A stretch of DNA of 64,000 nt from Caecitellus pseudoparvulus (Eukaryota > Bigyra: Bicosoecida): the NCBI GenBank assembly GCA_965644315.1, contig CBFFRQ010000030.1:617083-681082 (forward strand), read 5' to 3'. The position numbers were made by a program, and so were the translations under genes. Under the pieces are notes generated by a model, which saw only the letters and a program-made list of their open reading frames with translations, made no database searches and had not been told where the DNA came from. How positions within the stretch are numbered: position 1 is the first letter of the stretch; every line of letters starts with the position of its first letter. Below, piece by piece: positions 29,971 through 39,750 of this stretch.

Positions 29971-32900
29971 ATGGCGGCTCAGGCAGCCAGCCCCCGGGTG
30001 GGCAGGGGCAAGGTGAGATGTGCACCACACCGTCCTCTTGCTCCCGGCTGCACCACTGGCGCTCAGGCGAAATCTTCACAGGATGATGGGAGTGGGATCT
30101 TTTCCATTGCCCCGATGCCCTTTGAGTACAGGGCAGACTTCCGGCTGCCCCCGGGCGCCCGCATCACCGCTGTATGTGGCCTAGTGCACTGCACATGCTG
30201 GGCACCCCGGCACTTTGCGCCGGTTTGCGCCCAACGCAGGTCACTGAGAGCAAGAGCGCAGCCTTTGTGGCCTTCTGCGAACCAGGCGCCATCACGCTTG
30301 TGTGGCAGGGTGAAGAGAGGGGAAGGCTCAGGCACGAGATGGCGGACGGTCGTGGGCGAGCCGAGGTCACTGGCATCGAGGTGCACCCCAGTGGGCAGCA
30401 TGCTCTGGTGTTCACAGCAGAGAGCAGCTCCTTGGCTGCGCCGCACATGGACAGCACTGGGGCATCCAGGCAGGTGTTCTTGCTGTCAGTGGCAGAGTCA
30501 AAGCTGCAGCCTCTCGTGAGTGCGCGGCTCAGCTGGCGTCAGCTCTGCAGCAAAAGTCGACGTCTCCCGCTGCCCCCTGCCTCTTTCACAGGATAAGATT
30601 GCAGGTGCTGTGTGCGGAGTATGGCTGCCCCCGAGCCCATCAGAGTTGCAGCACAGCAGCCAAGGCAAGGCCCGTCACCACGCCCTCGTCGGCACGTCTC
30701 TCGGCAGAGTGCACTGGGTGAGGGTGGGTGGGGGAGGCTTGAAGCCCTTCCAGTCTGGGGCCGACTGTGGGGAAGCATACGCCCTGGACGGACAGGGCAT
30801 GGGCATGACTGCCGGGCGCAGCATTCAGGTGGCAGCCATGGCTGCCTTCCGGCAAGTGCGGGACCCCGAGCAGCTGGTGGTGCTGCTGGCCACGGACGGC
30901 CCCGCGCGCCTGTACGAGTTCAGCGGAGGTACTGACGCGCACAGCCTTTTCCAGGCGGCTGCCGCTTCGGGCCACGTGCCCTTTCTTCAGCCTGGCACGA
31001 ACGAGTTCGTGAACACGCGCATGTCAGTGTGCGTGCCTCGTCGTGTGGATGATTCGCTGGGCGCCATCATGCCGCCCGAAGGTGAGGTGTTGCAGTTGGG
31101 CACTGACAAGCACCCACTACCCCAGTGCCTGGTCATGACCACCTCAGAGGGCCTGCTTGTCGTGCAGCTGGACCTGGCCGGCATTGAAGAGGGCGCCCGG
31201 CAGTGCCTGCGGCGGCACCACCTGCTGCCCCTCCCCACTGCAAGCAGCAAGGTTGGGGACTTCCTCGGCCCCGGCGCGACGGCAAGCCAAGCCGGCGCTG
31301 CAAGGGGGCCAGGCAGCGAGCGGGGCAGTGGGAGGGGTGCCCCCAGTGCGGCAGGTGCCGGCGCCAGCGCCCAAGCGCCTCTGCGCCTCGTGGATGTGGT
31401 CGTGTCTGACTACCACATCCTGTACCTGTTCACTACTCGCCTTGTGGCGGTGAACCGGGTGTCCTACGAAGTTGTGTGGTTGTGCAGTCTGGAGGGCAGT
31501 GGTGGCGGCGCGGCTGCCGCCCAGGCGCCCCTTCTGGAGGGGCGCTTGCTGCCCTGTGGAGGCGCCTTCATCAGCGACCCCGCGCAGGCCGACGGCAAGG
31601 GGCCACCCTCTCTGCTCCTCGCTACTGACCGGTCCATGGGGCACCTGCAGCTGAACAATGAGGGCTCTCAGCTGTGGCACATTTTCTTGCGTCAAGCACA
31701 GGAACAGAAGGATGACTTGCTGTTCACGCGGGCCAGGAAGCTGTGCCCTGTGCGTGCGACACCTGCTGCGCCGTCGCTGTGCCGCCTCACCCACGCACAT
31801 GTCGCCACACCACCCCCTTTGCGCAGAAAGAACACGCAGCGGAGGTGGAGTTGGCATTTGGCCACCTTCTCCTGGAGCAAGGCAAAGTGAAGCAGGCTGC
31901 CGAGGCGTTCGCAGCTTCGACCCTGCAGTTCGAAGCCGCCGTCGTGCTGCTCATGGAGGCAGGCGACAAGCTGGCGCTGCAGCGGTACCTGCAGCTGCGC
32001 CTGGACGCTCTGAGCCCCAGACACAAGCCGCAGCGAACGCTGCTGGCAACGTGGTTGCTGGAGGTGTTCCTGGATCGCCTCGCACTGTTGGACGGTGGGT
32101 GGCCTGCGCGTCCAGCTCGCGCAGCGGGCTAAGACACGCCACCCTCCCGCCCCCCCGCCCCTTCGCAGCCAAGGCCGCCCTGGACCCCACGTGTGAGGAC
32201 GCAGAGGAAGCAGGGGATGTCCTGGCCGCCTTGAAGGACTTTGTGGAAGACCACAACGAGGCGGGGGACCTGCACCCAGAGACCACCTACCGCGTCTTCA
32301 CCGCGAGAGGGCGCATGGACATGTACATTTTCTTCGCAGAGGAGCGCGGGGACCACACCCGCATCGCAGAGTTCCAGGCCCAGCGCGGGCAGTGGGAGCA
32401 GCTCGTGCAGCTGCTGCTGCGCTTGCCGAAGAAAGACGCAGAGCCCCTCATCTACACCCACTCGCCTTCCCTTGTCCTGCACGCTCCAGTGTCCACCTTC
32501 AGCGCCTGGCGCCAGAGCCCATTCATTCAACCCCTGCAGCTCATTCCCGCGCTGACAGTGTACGCACGGTCCCGGGAGATCGCCCTCGCCGTCGTGCGTG
32601 CGCTGGAGCAAAGCGGCAAGGCACCAGCGGCAGGCATGGGCAAGGGTGCGGCGGCAGCGGCACCTCCTCCCCCGTCAGCCGCCTCTGAGTCTGTGGACGC
32701 TCAAGGAGACCTGCTTGGCGAAGTTCCGCCACCCTCGCCTGGCGCCTCGTCAGCCCAACAAGCTGTGGAAGATGCCACTGGCATTCTCGGCATCTCGCCC
32801 CAGGTGTGGCAAGGGCCCGACTTGGCCATCCAGTTTCTGCAGTTCCTGGTGCAGCCAGGCGGCGGCCGACCCCGCAACCGCGACACGGCCCTGCACAACT

Positions 32901-33907
32901 TGCTCATGAAGCTGCACGCCCAGCACAGCGAGGAGCAGGAGCTCATCGCCTTCCTGCAGCAGGAGCTGACGGACAGGGATGGCTGCGTGCTGGACAAGCG
33001 GTACGCCCTGCGCGTCTGTGCACGCCACGCGCGCAAGGAGGCTTGCGCACACTTGTACTCCAGCATGGGCCTGCACGAGGAGGCCGTGCGCCTGGCGCTG
33101 TCCGTGTCTGTGGACCTTGCAGTGCAGTGTGTGCAGCCTGTGAAGGCGCTGGAGGCGTCCACCGAGTCGCGCATCTTGCTGCGGCGCCTGTACCGCCTCA
33201 TCGTGCTGCACGTCCTGAGCCAGGGTGGCGGCAGCCGGGAGAGCGTGGCAGAGGCCATTCGCCTTGTGCACGACAGCAAGGTGCTGAGTGTGGAGGACAT
33301 CCTGCCCATTCTGCCCGGCACCACGAAGATTGACGAGGTGAAGGGGGCCATCGAGGCCAGCCTGGCGCGCTCTACCCAGACCATCGAGGGCTTGCGCGAC
33401 GGCATGAAGGTGCTGACAAGCAACGCTGACAAGATCGGGGAGGCCATCCGGGAGCTGCGCGCTCGCTACGCGGTGGTGTCCAGCGACCAGCGCTGTGTGC
33501 TGTCTGGCGTGCCCGTCCTGGGCTCGCCCATGTACGTGTTCCCCACTGGGAACGTGTACAGGGCAGACGCCCTGGCGCAGTTCGTCGTGCCCCACCTGCC
33601 GGCCAAGACCAGGAAGCAGTTGCACGGACTGCAAGGCAGCATCAGCCAGACGCAGGCCCGACTTAGCTCTGCGCGGGCAGCCATGGAGCGCCGTGGCGCC
33701 GGTGCAGCCGTCGAGGCGGACGAGGAGCCTGCAGCCAAGCGTGTGGAGCGCCTGGCGGCTGAGCTGCAGGGCATGCAGGCGGAGTTGGACGAGCTGGTCG
33801 CAGGGGACGACCCCCTCTGCGGCGAGCTGGTCATTGACACCATCGACACGCCCTTCGGTAAGGCCCCTGGCGAGGAGCTCTGGTGCCGCCTTGACTGGCA
33901 GCTGTGA
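29971..33907 (+). CDS. VPS18: VPS18/Pep3, core subunit of HOPS/CORVET tethering complexes
   Basis: Tethers endosomes and lysosomes or vacuoles before SNARE-driven fusion. Exons are 29971-30012, 30067-30171, 30240-30515, 30592-31749, 31827-32094 and 32169-33907, giving 1195 residues. The first intron (54 bases, 3n, stopless) could be retained, adding 18 residues. The others are 68-77 bases. The amino half is a beta-propeller (Pep3_Vps18 region); the carboxy half has clathrin-repeat helices with family sequences such as LLEQGKVKQAAEAF, QRTLLATWLLEVFLDRL, KRYALRVCARH and EDILPILPGTTKIDEVKGAI, then a coiled coil. The end keeps the VPS18 frame (CVLSGVPVLGSPMYVFPTGN ... LCGELVIDTIDTPF) but most RING zinc ligands are replaced. 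It is convergent with the next gene, 62 bp apart. Confidence 0.92.
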
Positions 33908-33969
33908 ATGCATGCATGCGAAGCTGGCGATGTGTGTGTGTGTGCACATTATGCATTGGGCCGGGGCCG

Positions 33970-36900
33970 TCACTTGCGTGGGCTGTGGGCCAGCCCGATG
34001 CGCCCAGGTGAGGCCATGGCCAGCGCAGAGTCCGCTTGCCGATCGCGCGGACGCCGCGCAGCCAGACGCTTGTTGGAAGCCTGCACATCCGCTTCGACTT
34101 GAGCAGCGATGCTGGCTTGCTCGGCTGCCTTGAGCGCAGCCCTGGCGCGCTCCAGGGCGGCTTTGGACCGCCCGTGCTTGCCAGTGACCTTGGCGGCGGC
34201 GCGCAAGACAGCTAGGTTGCCTTGCAGGTTCTTGCGCATGGCCGCGGCAGCCGGGCTACGTGACAGCGCTGGCTGTGACTGGCCCGCCGCGGAGGCGGCC
34301 TGTGGTGCATCCTGCTCAACAGCCGCACCATCGTGGATGGAGGCTTCCTTACGTTCCGGCTCGGCTGGGGCAGCGCTTGCGCTCGCATCGGGCGTTTTAT
34401 CCAGTTCCGTGCCACTGCCATGTGAGCCATCTTCACTCGTGTAGGAGTCGCTGGAGGAGTCTGCTGCTTCGGGGCCGGTGCTGTCCTGCACATGCCCTGA
34501 CACAGCATCCCCGATTGCAGCTGGGGTGTCGGCGCCTGCGCTTGGGGATAGCGCAGCCGGCACTTCTTGCTCAAGGGTTGGTGCGGGGCTCGCATCACTG
34601 TCATCTGAAAAGTCTGGCACTGGCGGAGGCACAGGCTGCACAGGTGCCGACTCCGGCGCAGCCACTTGCTGTCCACTTGCTGGCTCGTCGTCAGCTGGGG
34701 GCCTGGTCGCGGACATTGGCGGGGAGGGGGGCGGCAGAGGCAGGGCGTCTTCTTCACTGCTGTCGTCCGATGCAGGCTCGGAGGACACTGACCTGCCTAG
34801 GGCTCTGGCCTTGCCTTTCGGCAGGGACGGTCCGGTCTCGCCTCGAAGGTGCGGGGGAGGCGACCGCGCAGCAGCACCGGCGTTCCGGCGCCAGGCAGCG
34901 GCAAAGCGCTGCTGAGCAGTGACGGATGTCACCGCAGCGGAGAGGCCAGGTGGAGGGCGCGCCTGCCCATCGTCGGCGCCTGCACTGTGGCCCTCCTTGC
35001 CCTCCCTCACTGCCACTCCTTCTTCATGGGCGGAGGGCTCAGTGGGCGGGGCTGCGTTGTCCTCGCCGTCTGAGGGTGGCACGGGGCCTGGAGCGTGGGA
35101 TGGCGCAGGCCCCCGCCCGCCGCGGCCCTGTTCAATGTCGGGCTCAGGTTGACCTCCCATGCCGCCGGCACCCTCCTCCTCCGCCTCTTCCTCAGCATAC
35201 AGGTGTGCGATCGGGTCTCGGGATCGGCAGCACAGGCAGCAGGGGTCCCCCACTTCGTCCCCCTCTGGCAGGCCGGTCTCCTCACGCAGGGTGCGTTGCA
35301 CAGCACCTGGCGGGACAGAAGCCCCTTCATCATCCGCGCGTGTACCATGCCCAATGCTGCTTTCGCGCGAGGGGGCTTCAGAGGACAGGGGAGAAGCTGA
35401 TGGTGTGGTCTGCAAGCCCACGCTATCGGCGACAACGCTGCCGGAGGGAGTGCTCCGCTGGGATTCGCAGGCAGGGTCAGCGAGAGCCCCTGCTCCACCA
35501 AGCCCGCCTTGCATGCTTGACTGGCCTTGATTGAAGCGCTCTGCCGCAGCGGTGGCGGAGTACCCTTGGGGTGGGCCGGGCAGTTCCTCTGAGGAGTGGT
35601 GCCCCATGCGCCCCACCACACGCGACGGCGGTGCCGTGCGCCGCTCATGTGGCAGCGTGCTGTACACATCTACAGGCTCCTCATCATCAGCACGTGGCTC
35701 CTCTCCTCGCTTGGGCGTGCCCACGGCGGCCAGTTGGGCCTGCACTGCGGCTGCCTTGGCTGCGCCGGCCGCCGAGCGCATGCCCCTCACGCCATAGTGC
35801 TGGGCCGCGAGCTGAGCGGCAGTGGCAGACGCGACGGGGTCCATCTCAGCGGCCGCTATGTCTTCGTCCTTGCGCGGGGGGCGGTACACGGCGGCCAGGC
35901 TGCCGTCCAAGGCCACGCCGTCCACGCCATCCTCACCTGCGGCACAGGCCCACACGGCAGCCGGCAGCATGGACACCCGAACAGCGTCATCCACCGCGTA
36001 CAGCTGCTTCATGATGCGCGCGTCGAGGGACAGCAGGACCCTGGGGATGCCCCGCAGGCCGGCAGTGAAGCTGTCCAGGTAGTACGTGCGCAGGGCAGGC
36101 AGGACGGCGGTGAAGGGCGCCAGGGCCATGCCCAGCACCATGGCGACGAGGAGGGCGGGGAGGAGGAAGAGGAAGAGCAGGATGAAGCCGAACTTGGCAC
36201 TTGCAGGGCGCTCCTTGGCGGTGAAGGCGGCGATGGCGCGGGAGTACAGGAGCAGGATGGACAGCGGCGCGACGGCCAGCAGGTACAGCGGCCACAGCAG
36301 GCATAGGGCAGGCAAGGCGATGAGGCCCACTAGCACGCTGAGGGCAGCAGCGGAGAGGTTCAGGGGCGGGGCCTCCTCCCCTGTCTTGGCGCTTTGCGGG
36401 GTGGTGTCCATGCCGATGACGGCGAGGAGGTTGGTGGCGCCGCCGCAGATGAACGCGTTGCTCTCGGAGTTGAGCAGCAGTAGCTTGGACAGCGCGTAGC
36501 CCACGGGGAGGCCGAAGTAGTGCAGGGGCTGGGCGATGGGCGGGCCGACTGTGATGAGCTGAGCGCAGGCTACACTGGCGTGCCAGAGTCCCCACAGCGG
36601 GGACCAGGCAATGGCCAGCGCCAGCAGCACTGGCAGCATGAGGTTGACGCCCATGAAGCCCAGGACGAGGCAGGGGCTGTCCCGCATCTTGGAGCGGGCG
36701 AAGCCATAGTAGGAGGCACGCCCCCACAGCCCTACAAAGAGGCGGCCCAGGAGCAGGGGCGCTTTGAGGGCTAGGATGAGCGTGCCGCCGACGATGCAGG
36801 CCGCTGCGAGGAAGGGCCACAGGAGGAGGGCCACTGCGGCGTCCAGGAAGGAGAACTCGATGGGTCCGCCTTGTCGCTGCGTGCAGCGGGCCTCTTCCAT

Positions 36901-37827
36901 GATGGCGTACACCTCCTCGAAGGCCATGACGTGGATGAACTCCCACAACTCCGCCAGCTGCACCGGCGTGGCCATGAACGCAAAGACGAAGGCACCACCC
37001 TTGTCTGGGCCCAGGATGGTATTGGGAATGCGCTCGTAGTTCAGGGACATGGGGAACAGGAACGCGAAGAGCACGCTGCCGAGCACTGCCGCGAGAACTG
37101 CGAAGGGGCCAGAGCGCTGTGTGCCAGACGCGCCCAGCGTGGCAAAGGGCACCGCGCTCAACGCACAGAAGTTCGCAAGGGCCAGAAGGGCGCCGGGGAT
37201 GAGAAAAATCGCACACAGCACCTTCAGATTCGGTCCGAGTCGTGGTGTGCTGCGGGGGGCGGCGTGGTTGGCAAGTGTGGGGGCCGTTGTGACCCGGGCA
37301 GCGCAGCTGAGCACGCACAAGCGGAGGAAGGCAAAGGCGTGGTCCATGTACGAGAAGAAGTTCAAGGCCACGATGACAAGAGATGCAATGATTGCAGCCA
37401 GCAGGATGAAGGGCAGCATGAGCGCGCCTTGGACCATGGACCAGCTGTGCGAGGGCAGGGTTGTGTGCGGAAATTGAACAGGCGTTGGCGCCAGGCACGG
37501 TTGCCACGCCCTCACGCACAGGAAGACGAGGATCATGGTGAGCACGAGACACACCCCTGTGGGCGCATCTGGACCACGTGGTACAGGTGCCAGCACGCGC
37601 ACACCCTGCCGCCTGTCGCCGCGGCGCGTTGCTGGCCGTTGCACAGAGTCTCGCTGTGAGCCATCCGAGAACTCAGAGCCGTCCTCGCCGTAGTGCGCAC
37701 CGGCTTGGTCCGAGTCCTCGGAGAAATCATCGACACCGTGTGCAAGGCGCTCAGCAGGGGGCTCTGGGGGCGGCAGGAAGGCACTGGGGCCCGCAATGGG
37801 CTTCCTTGGCCTGCTGGGGCTGTCCAT
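33970..37827 (-). CDS. Polytopic membrane protein with a 650-residue disordered acidic tail
   Basis: A single exon of 1285 residues from the ATG at 37827. A 90-residue acidic amino terminus precedes about twelve hydrophobic helices (nt 37560 down to about 36080), including LMLPFILLAAIIASLVIVAL, VLLALAIAWSPLWGLW and FILLFLFLLPALLVAMVLGM. The spacing of long helices with YYLDSFTAGLRGIPRVLLS near the end of the membrane part faintly resembles plant At3g27390-type uncharacterised proteins, but I am not sure. The remainder is Pro/Glu/Ser-rich, with a CCLCCRSRD patch possibly palmitoylated, and ends in a basic helix (AALERARAALKAAEQASIAA). A GTGAGG...CACAG stretch at 37515-37445 would break the frame if spliced, so I keep it as coding. 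Function unknown; a transporter or channel-like role is only a guess. Confidence 0.72.
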   Translation of the reverse strand: MDSPSRPRKPIAGPSAFLPPPEPPAERLAHGVDDFSEDSDQAGAHYGEDGSEFSDGSQRDSVQRPATRRGDRRQGVRVLAPVPRGPDAPTGVCLVLTMILVFLCVRAWQPCLAPTPVQFPHTTLPSHSWSMVQGALMLPFILLAAIIASLVIVALNFFSYMDHAFAFLRLCVLSCAARVTTAPTLANHAAPRSTPRLGPNLKVLCAIFLIPGALLALANFCALSAVPFATLGASGTQRSGPFAVLAAVLGSVLFAFLFPMSLNYERIPNTILGPDKGGAFVFAFMATPVQLAELWEFIHVMAFEEVYAIMEEARCTQRQGGPIEFSFLDAAVALLLWPFLAAACIVGGTLILALKAPLLLGRLFVGLWGRASYYGFARSKMRDSPCLVLGFMGVNLMLPVLLALAIAWSPLWGLWHASVACAQLITVGPPIAQPLHYFGLPVGYALSKLLLLNSESNAFICGGATNLLAVIGMDTTPQSAKTGEEAPPLNLSAAALSVLVGLIALPALCLLWPLYLLAVAPLSILLLYSRAIAAFTAKERPASAKFGFILLFLFLLPALLVAMVLGMALAPFTAVLPALRTYYLDSFTAGLRGIPRVLLSLDARIMKQLYAVDDAVRVSMLPAAVWACAAGEDGVDGVALDGSLAAVYRPPRKDEDIAAAEMDPVASATAAQLAAQHYGVRGMRSAAGAAKAAAVQAQLAAVGTPKRGEEPRADDEEPVDVYSTLPHERRTAPPSRVVGRMGHHSSEELPGPPQGYSATAAAERFNQGQSSMQGGLGGAGALADPACESQRSTPSGSVVADSVGLQTTPSASPLSSEAPSRESSIGHGTRADDEGASVPPGAVQRTLREETGLPEGDEVGDPCCLCCRSRDPIAHLYAEEEAEEEGAGGMGGQPEPDIEQGRGGRGPAPSHAPGPVPPSDGEDNAAPPTEPSAHEEGVAVREGKEGHSAGADDGQARPPPGLSAAVTSVTAQQRFAAAWRRNAGAAARSPPPHLRGETGPSLPKGKARALGRSVSSEPASDDSSEEDALPLPPPSPPMSATRPPADDEPASGQQVAAPESAPVQPVPPPVPDFSDDSDASPAPTLEQEVPAALSPSAGADTPAAIGDAVSGHVQDSTGPEAADSSSDSYTSEDGSHGSGTELDKTPDASASAAPAEPERKEASIHDGAAVEQDAPQAASAAGQSQPALSRSPAAAAMRKNLQGNLAVLRAAAKVTGKHGRSKAALERARAALKAAEQASIAAQVEADVQASNKRLAARRPRDRQADSALAMASPGRIGLAHSPRK

Positions 37828-37996
37828 GCCGCAGGCGCCTCACTCTGGCTCTCGCCGGCGTCCACCACGGCTCCGGGGCAGCACGCAGCTGCGGCGCGCA
37901 GCAGGCGTGGACACAGTGGGCGTTTTGAAAAACCCTGCTCAGGCACAGGACAGGTGGTTCTGCATTTGGCCGCGCACTGCGACTGCCGCACGCCGC

Positions 37997-39281
37997 CTAC
38001 ATGAACAGCACCTGGCTCAGGCGCTTGCGGCCCTCCACGGCCAGAGGCTGGGCAGGCCCCAGGGCGTCAAAGATGGACACCAGCAGCTTGCGCGCAGCCG
38101 CACGGACGTCGCCCTTGTCCAGGCGCACCGCCAGCAAGCCAGCGTCGATGCTGGTGTCCAGGAGGCCCTGTGCCGCCGCCACGCGGCAGGCCAGGAGGTG
38201 CTTGGCTGCGTTCTTGGGGTCTGCCTGCACTGCAGCTGCAGCCTCCTCCATGCTCATGCTCTGGGCCTGTGCATCCTCAGCCACCAGCGCCGTCAGCGCC
38301 GCCTGGGCCAGGGACGCAGCGATGCGCGGTGCAGACACGAACTTCATGAACTCGGCGCTGCGCAGAGTGGCCACTGCCGCCTTGCTCGCCTCCTCGTCGC
38401 CCTGCACCAGCGCCAGGCGCAGCTGTGCCGCCACAGCCTCCGCTCGAGCGCCCTGCACATCCTCAGGCACTTTGCCACTGGGCGCCTCTGCTGCTGCTGC
38501 CGCGCCCAGCTCCACAGCCTGCTCCAGCAGCGCAGACGCCTCGGTGCGTTGGCCCTGCAGCATGGCTGCATCGGCCGCCTCCACCAGTTGCCGCAGTTGT
38601 GCCGCTGGGCCGCTGGGCGCTACCTGCCCGCCGCCCGCCTCCAGCAGCTGCTTCATGAAGCTGGCCACCTCTGTGTCCGGCACGGCGCCCTGGAAGGAGG
38701 CGGCCATCTTGCCGCCGACGATGCCGACGACGGTGGGCAAGGACCGCACCTGCATGGCCTGTGCCAGTTGTGGCTCCTGGTCTGTGTTCACCTTGGCCAG
38801 GATGACGGCACCGCCCTGCGCCTTGACTGCGGCCTCCAGGCGGGGGCCCAGCTCGCGACAGGGCCCACACCAGTCGGCCCAGAAGTCCAGGATGACGGGC
38901 ACCTTGCTGCCCATGACGACATCCCGGAAGGTGGTGGTGGTGACGTCAATGATCCACTCGCCAGGGGCGGCGGCGGCACCACCTGCACCAGCTGGTGCAG
39001 GTGGCGCCGCGGGTGCAGGGGTGGACATGGCAGCTCCAGAGCTGTCCAGGATGACGGGCGGGCCCTGTTGTCCTCCTGGGGGGGGGGAGTGTGGAGCAGG
39101 TGGTGCTCTGCGCAGCGATGACGGCAGCACGGCGGATTCTGTGCGTACCTGCTCCGCCGGCAGTGGAGAATGCGGCCCTGCCAGCAGTCTGAGGCATGGC
39201 CCGCCACATCGTGCGCAAGTATGCTGGACTCCATCTGGCTGCTGCTGCTGAGGCAGCTCGGGAAGTTGCTTGCAAGGCCAT
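37997..39281 (-). CDS. Mitochondrial CnoX/YbbN-like thioredoxin-TPR protein
   Basis: Exons on minus are 39281-39149 and 39075-37997 (73-base phase 1 intron, GTACGC donor, poly-C then CAG acceptor), giving 403 residues. Exon 1 encodes a Ser/Ala/Arg-rich presequence (MALQATSRAASAAAARWSP) typical of mitochondrial import. A thioredoxin domain follows, with FWADWCGPCR as the redox site and the cis-Pro in VRSLPTVVG. The remaining 200 residues are helical repeats, and the end (RKLLVSIFDALGPAQPL, then KRLSQVLF) matches the carboxy terminus of bacterial YbbN/CnoX. CnoX is a chaperone-redox protein that protects clients for GroEL; a partnership with Hsp60 here is inference. It is divergent from the dynein gene. 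Confidence 0.85.
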
Positions 39282-39750
39282 GGTGCGAAACGCGCCTGAA
39301 ACGTGTGCGAAGGGTGCTTCCGAACAGGAGCGCAAGGGCGTGAAGCATGCAAGGTGGAGATACTGCACAAGGCGAAAGCAACGTGCGGTGTGTCTACGGG
39401 CAGTTTTTGCACAAGCGGCTGCAATGCGTAGCTCGGCGAAACAGCACCCTCCGTTAGTGAATCCACCTGCACTGCTGCCTCCCACGCAAATTCATGAAAC
39501 GAGCAAGCTGCAACCTAGATGCAGCATCGTCGCGGACTGCCTTCAGTTCCCATTTGCAGAGCTGCAGCGCTGATCGCCGCGTCGAGGCAGGAGCAACGGG
39601 AGGGTTTGGCCGGCCGAGCGGGCGTTTCCCAGCCAAGCGCAGCTGGCACCACCTGTGCCGTGCAGGCCTGCCTGAGCGCCCAGTTGAGCCCCGTGCACAC
39701 GGTAGAGTTGCACACCTTGCAGGTAGCTGCCCGCTGCCTGCGTAGCACTC
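39282..39750. promoter_or_regulatory. Divergent region between CnoX-like and dynein genes
   Basis: 469 bases carrying both promoters. No TATA box or obvious ciliary X-box palindrome is recognisable by eye. Short open frames here are not supported by composition or splice sites. Confidence 0.4.

Noticed and set aside
37445-37515. Apparent 71-base intron (GTGAGG ... CACAG) in the polytopic membrane protein gene
   Set aside because: Removing it shifts the downstream hydrophobic frame, and no upstream frame with a start codon compensates; the continuous frame encodes sensible helices on both sides.
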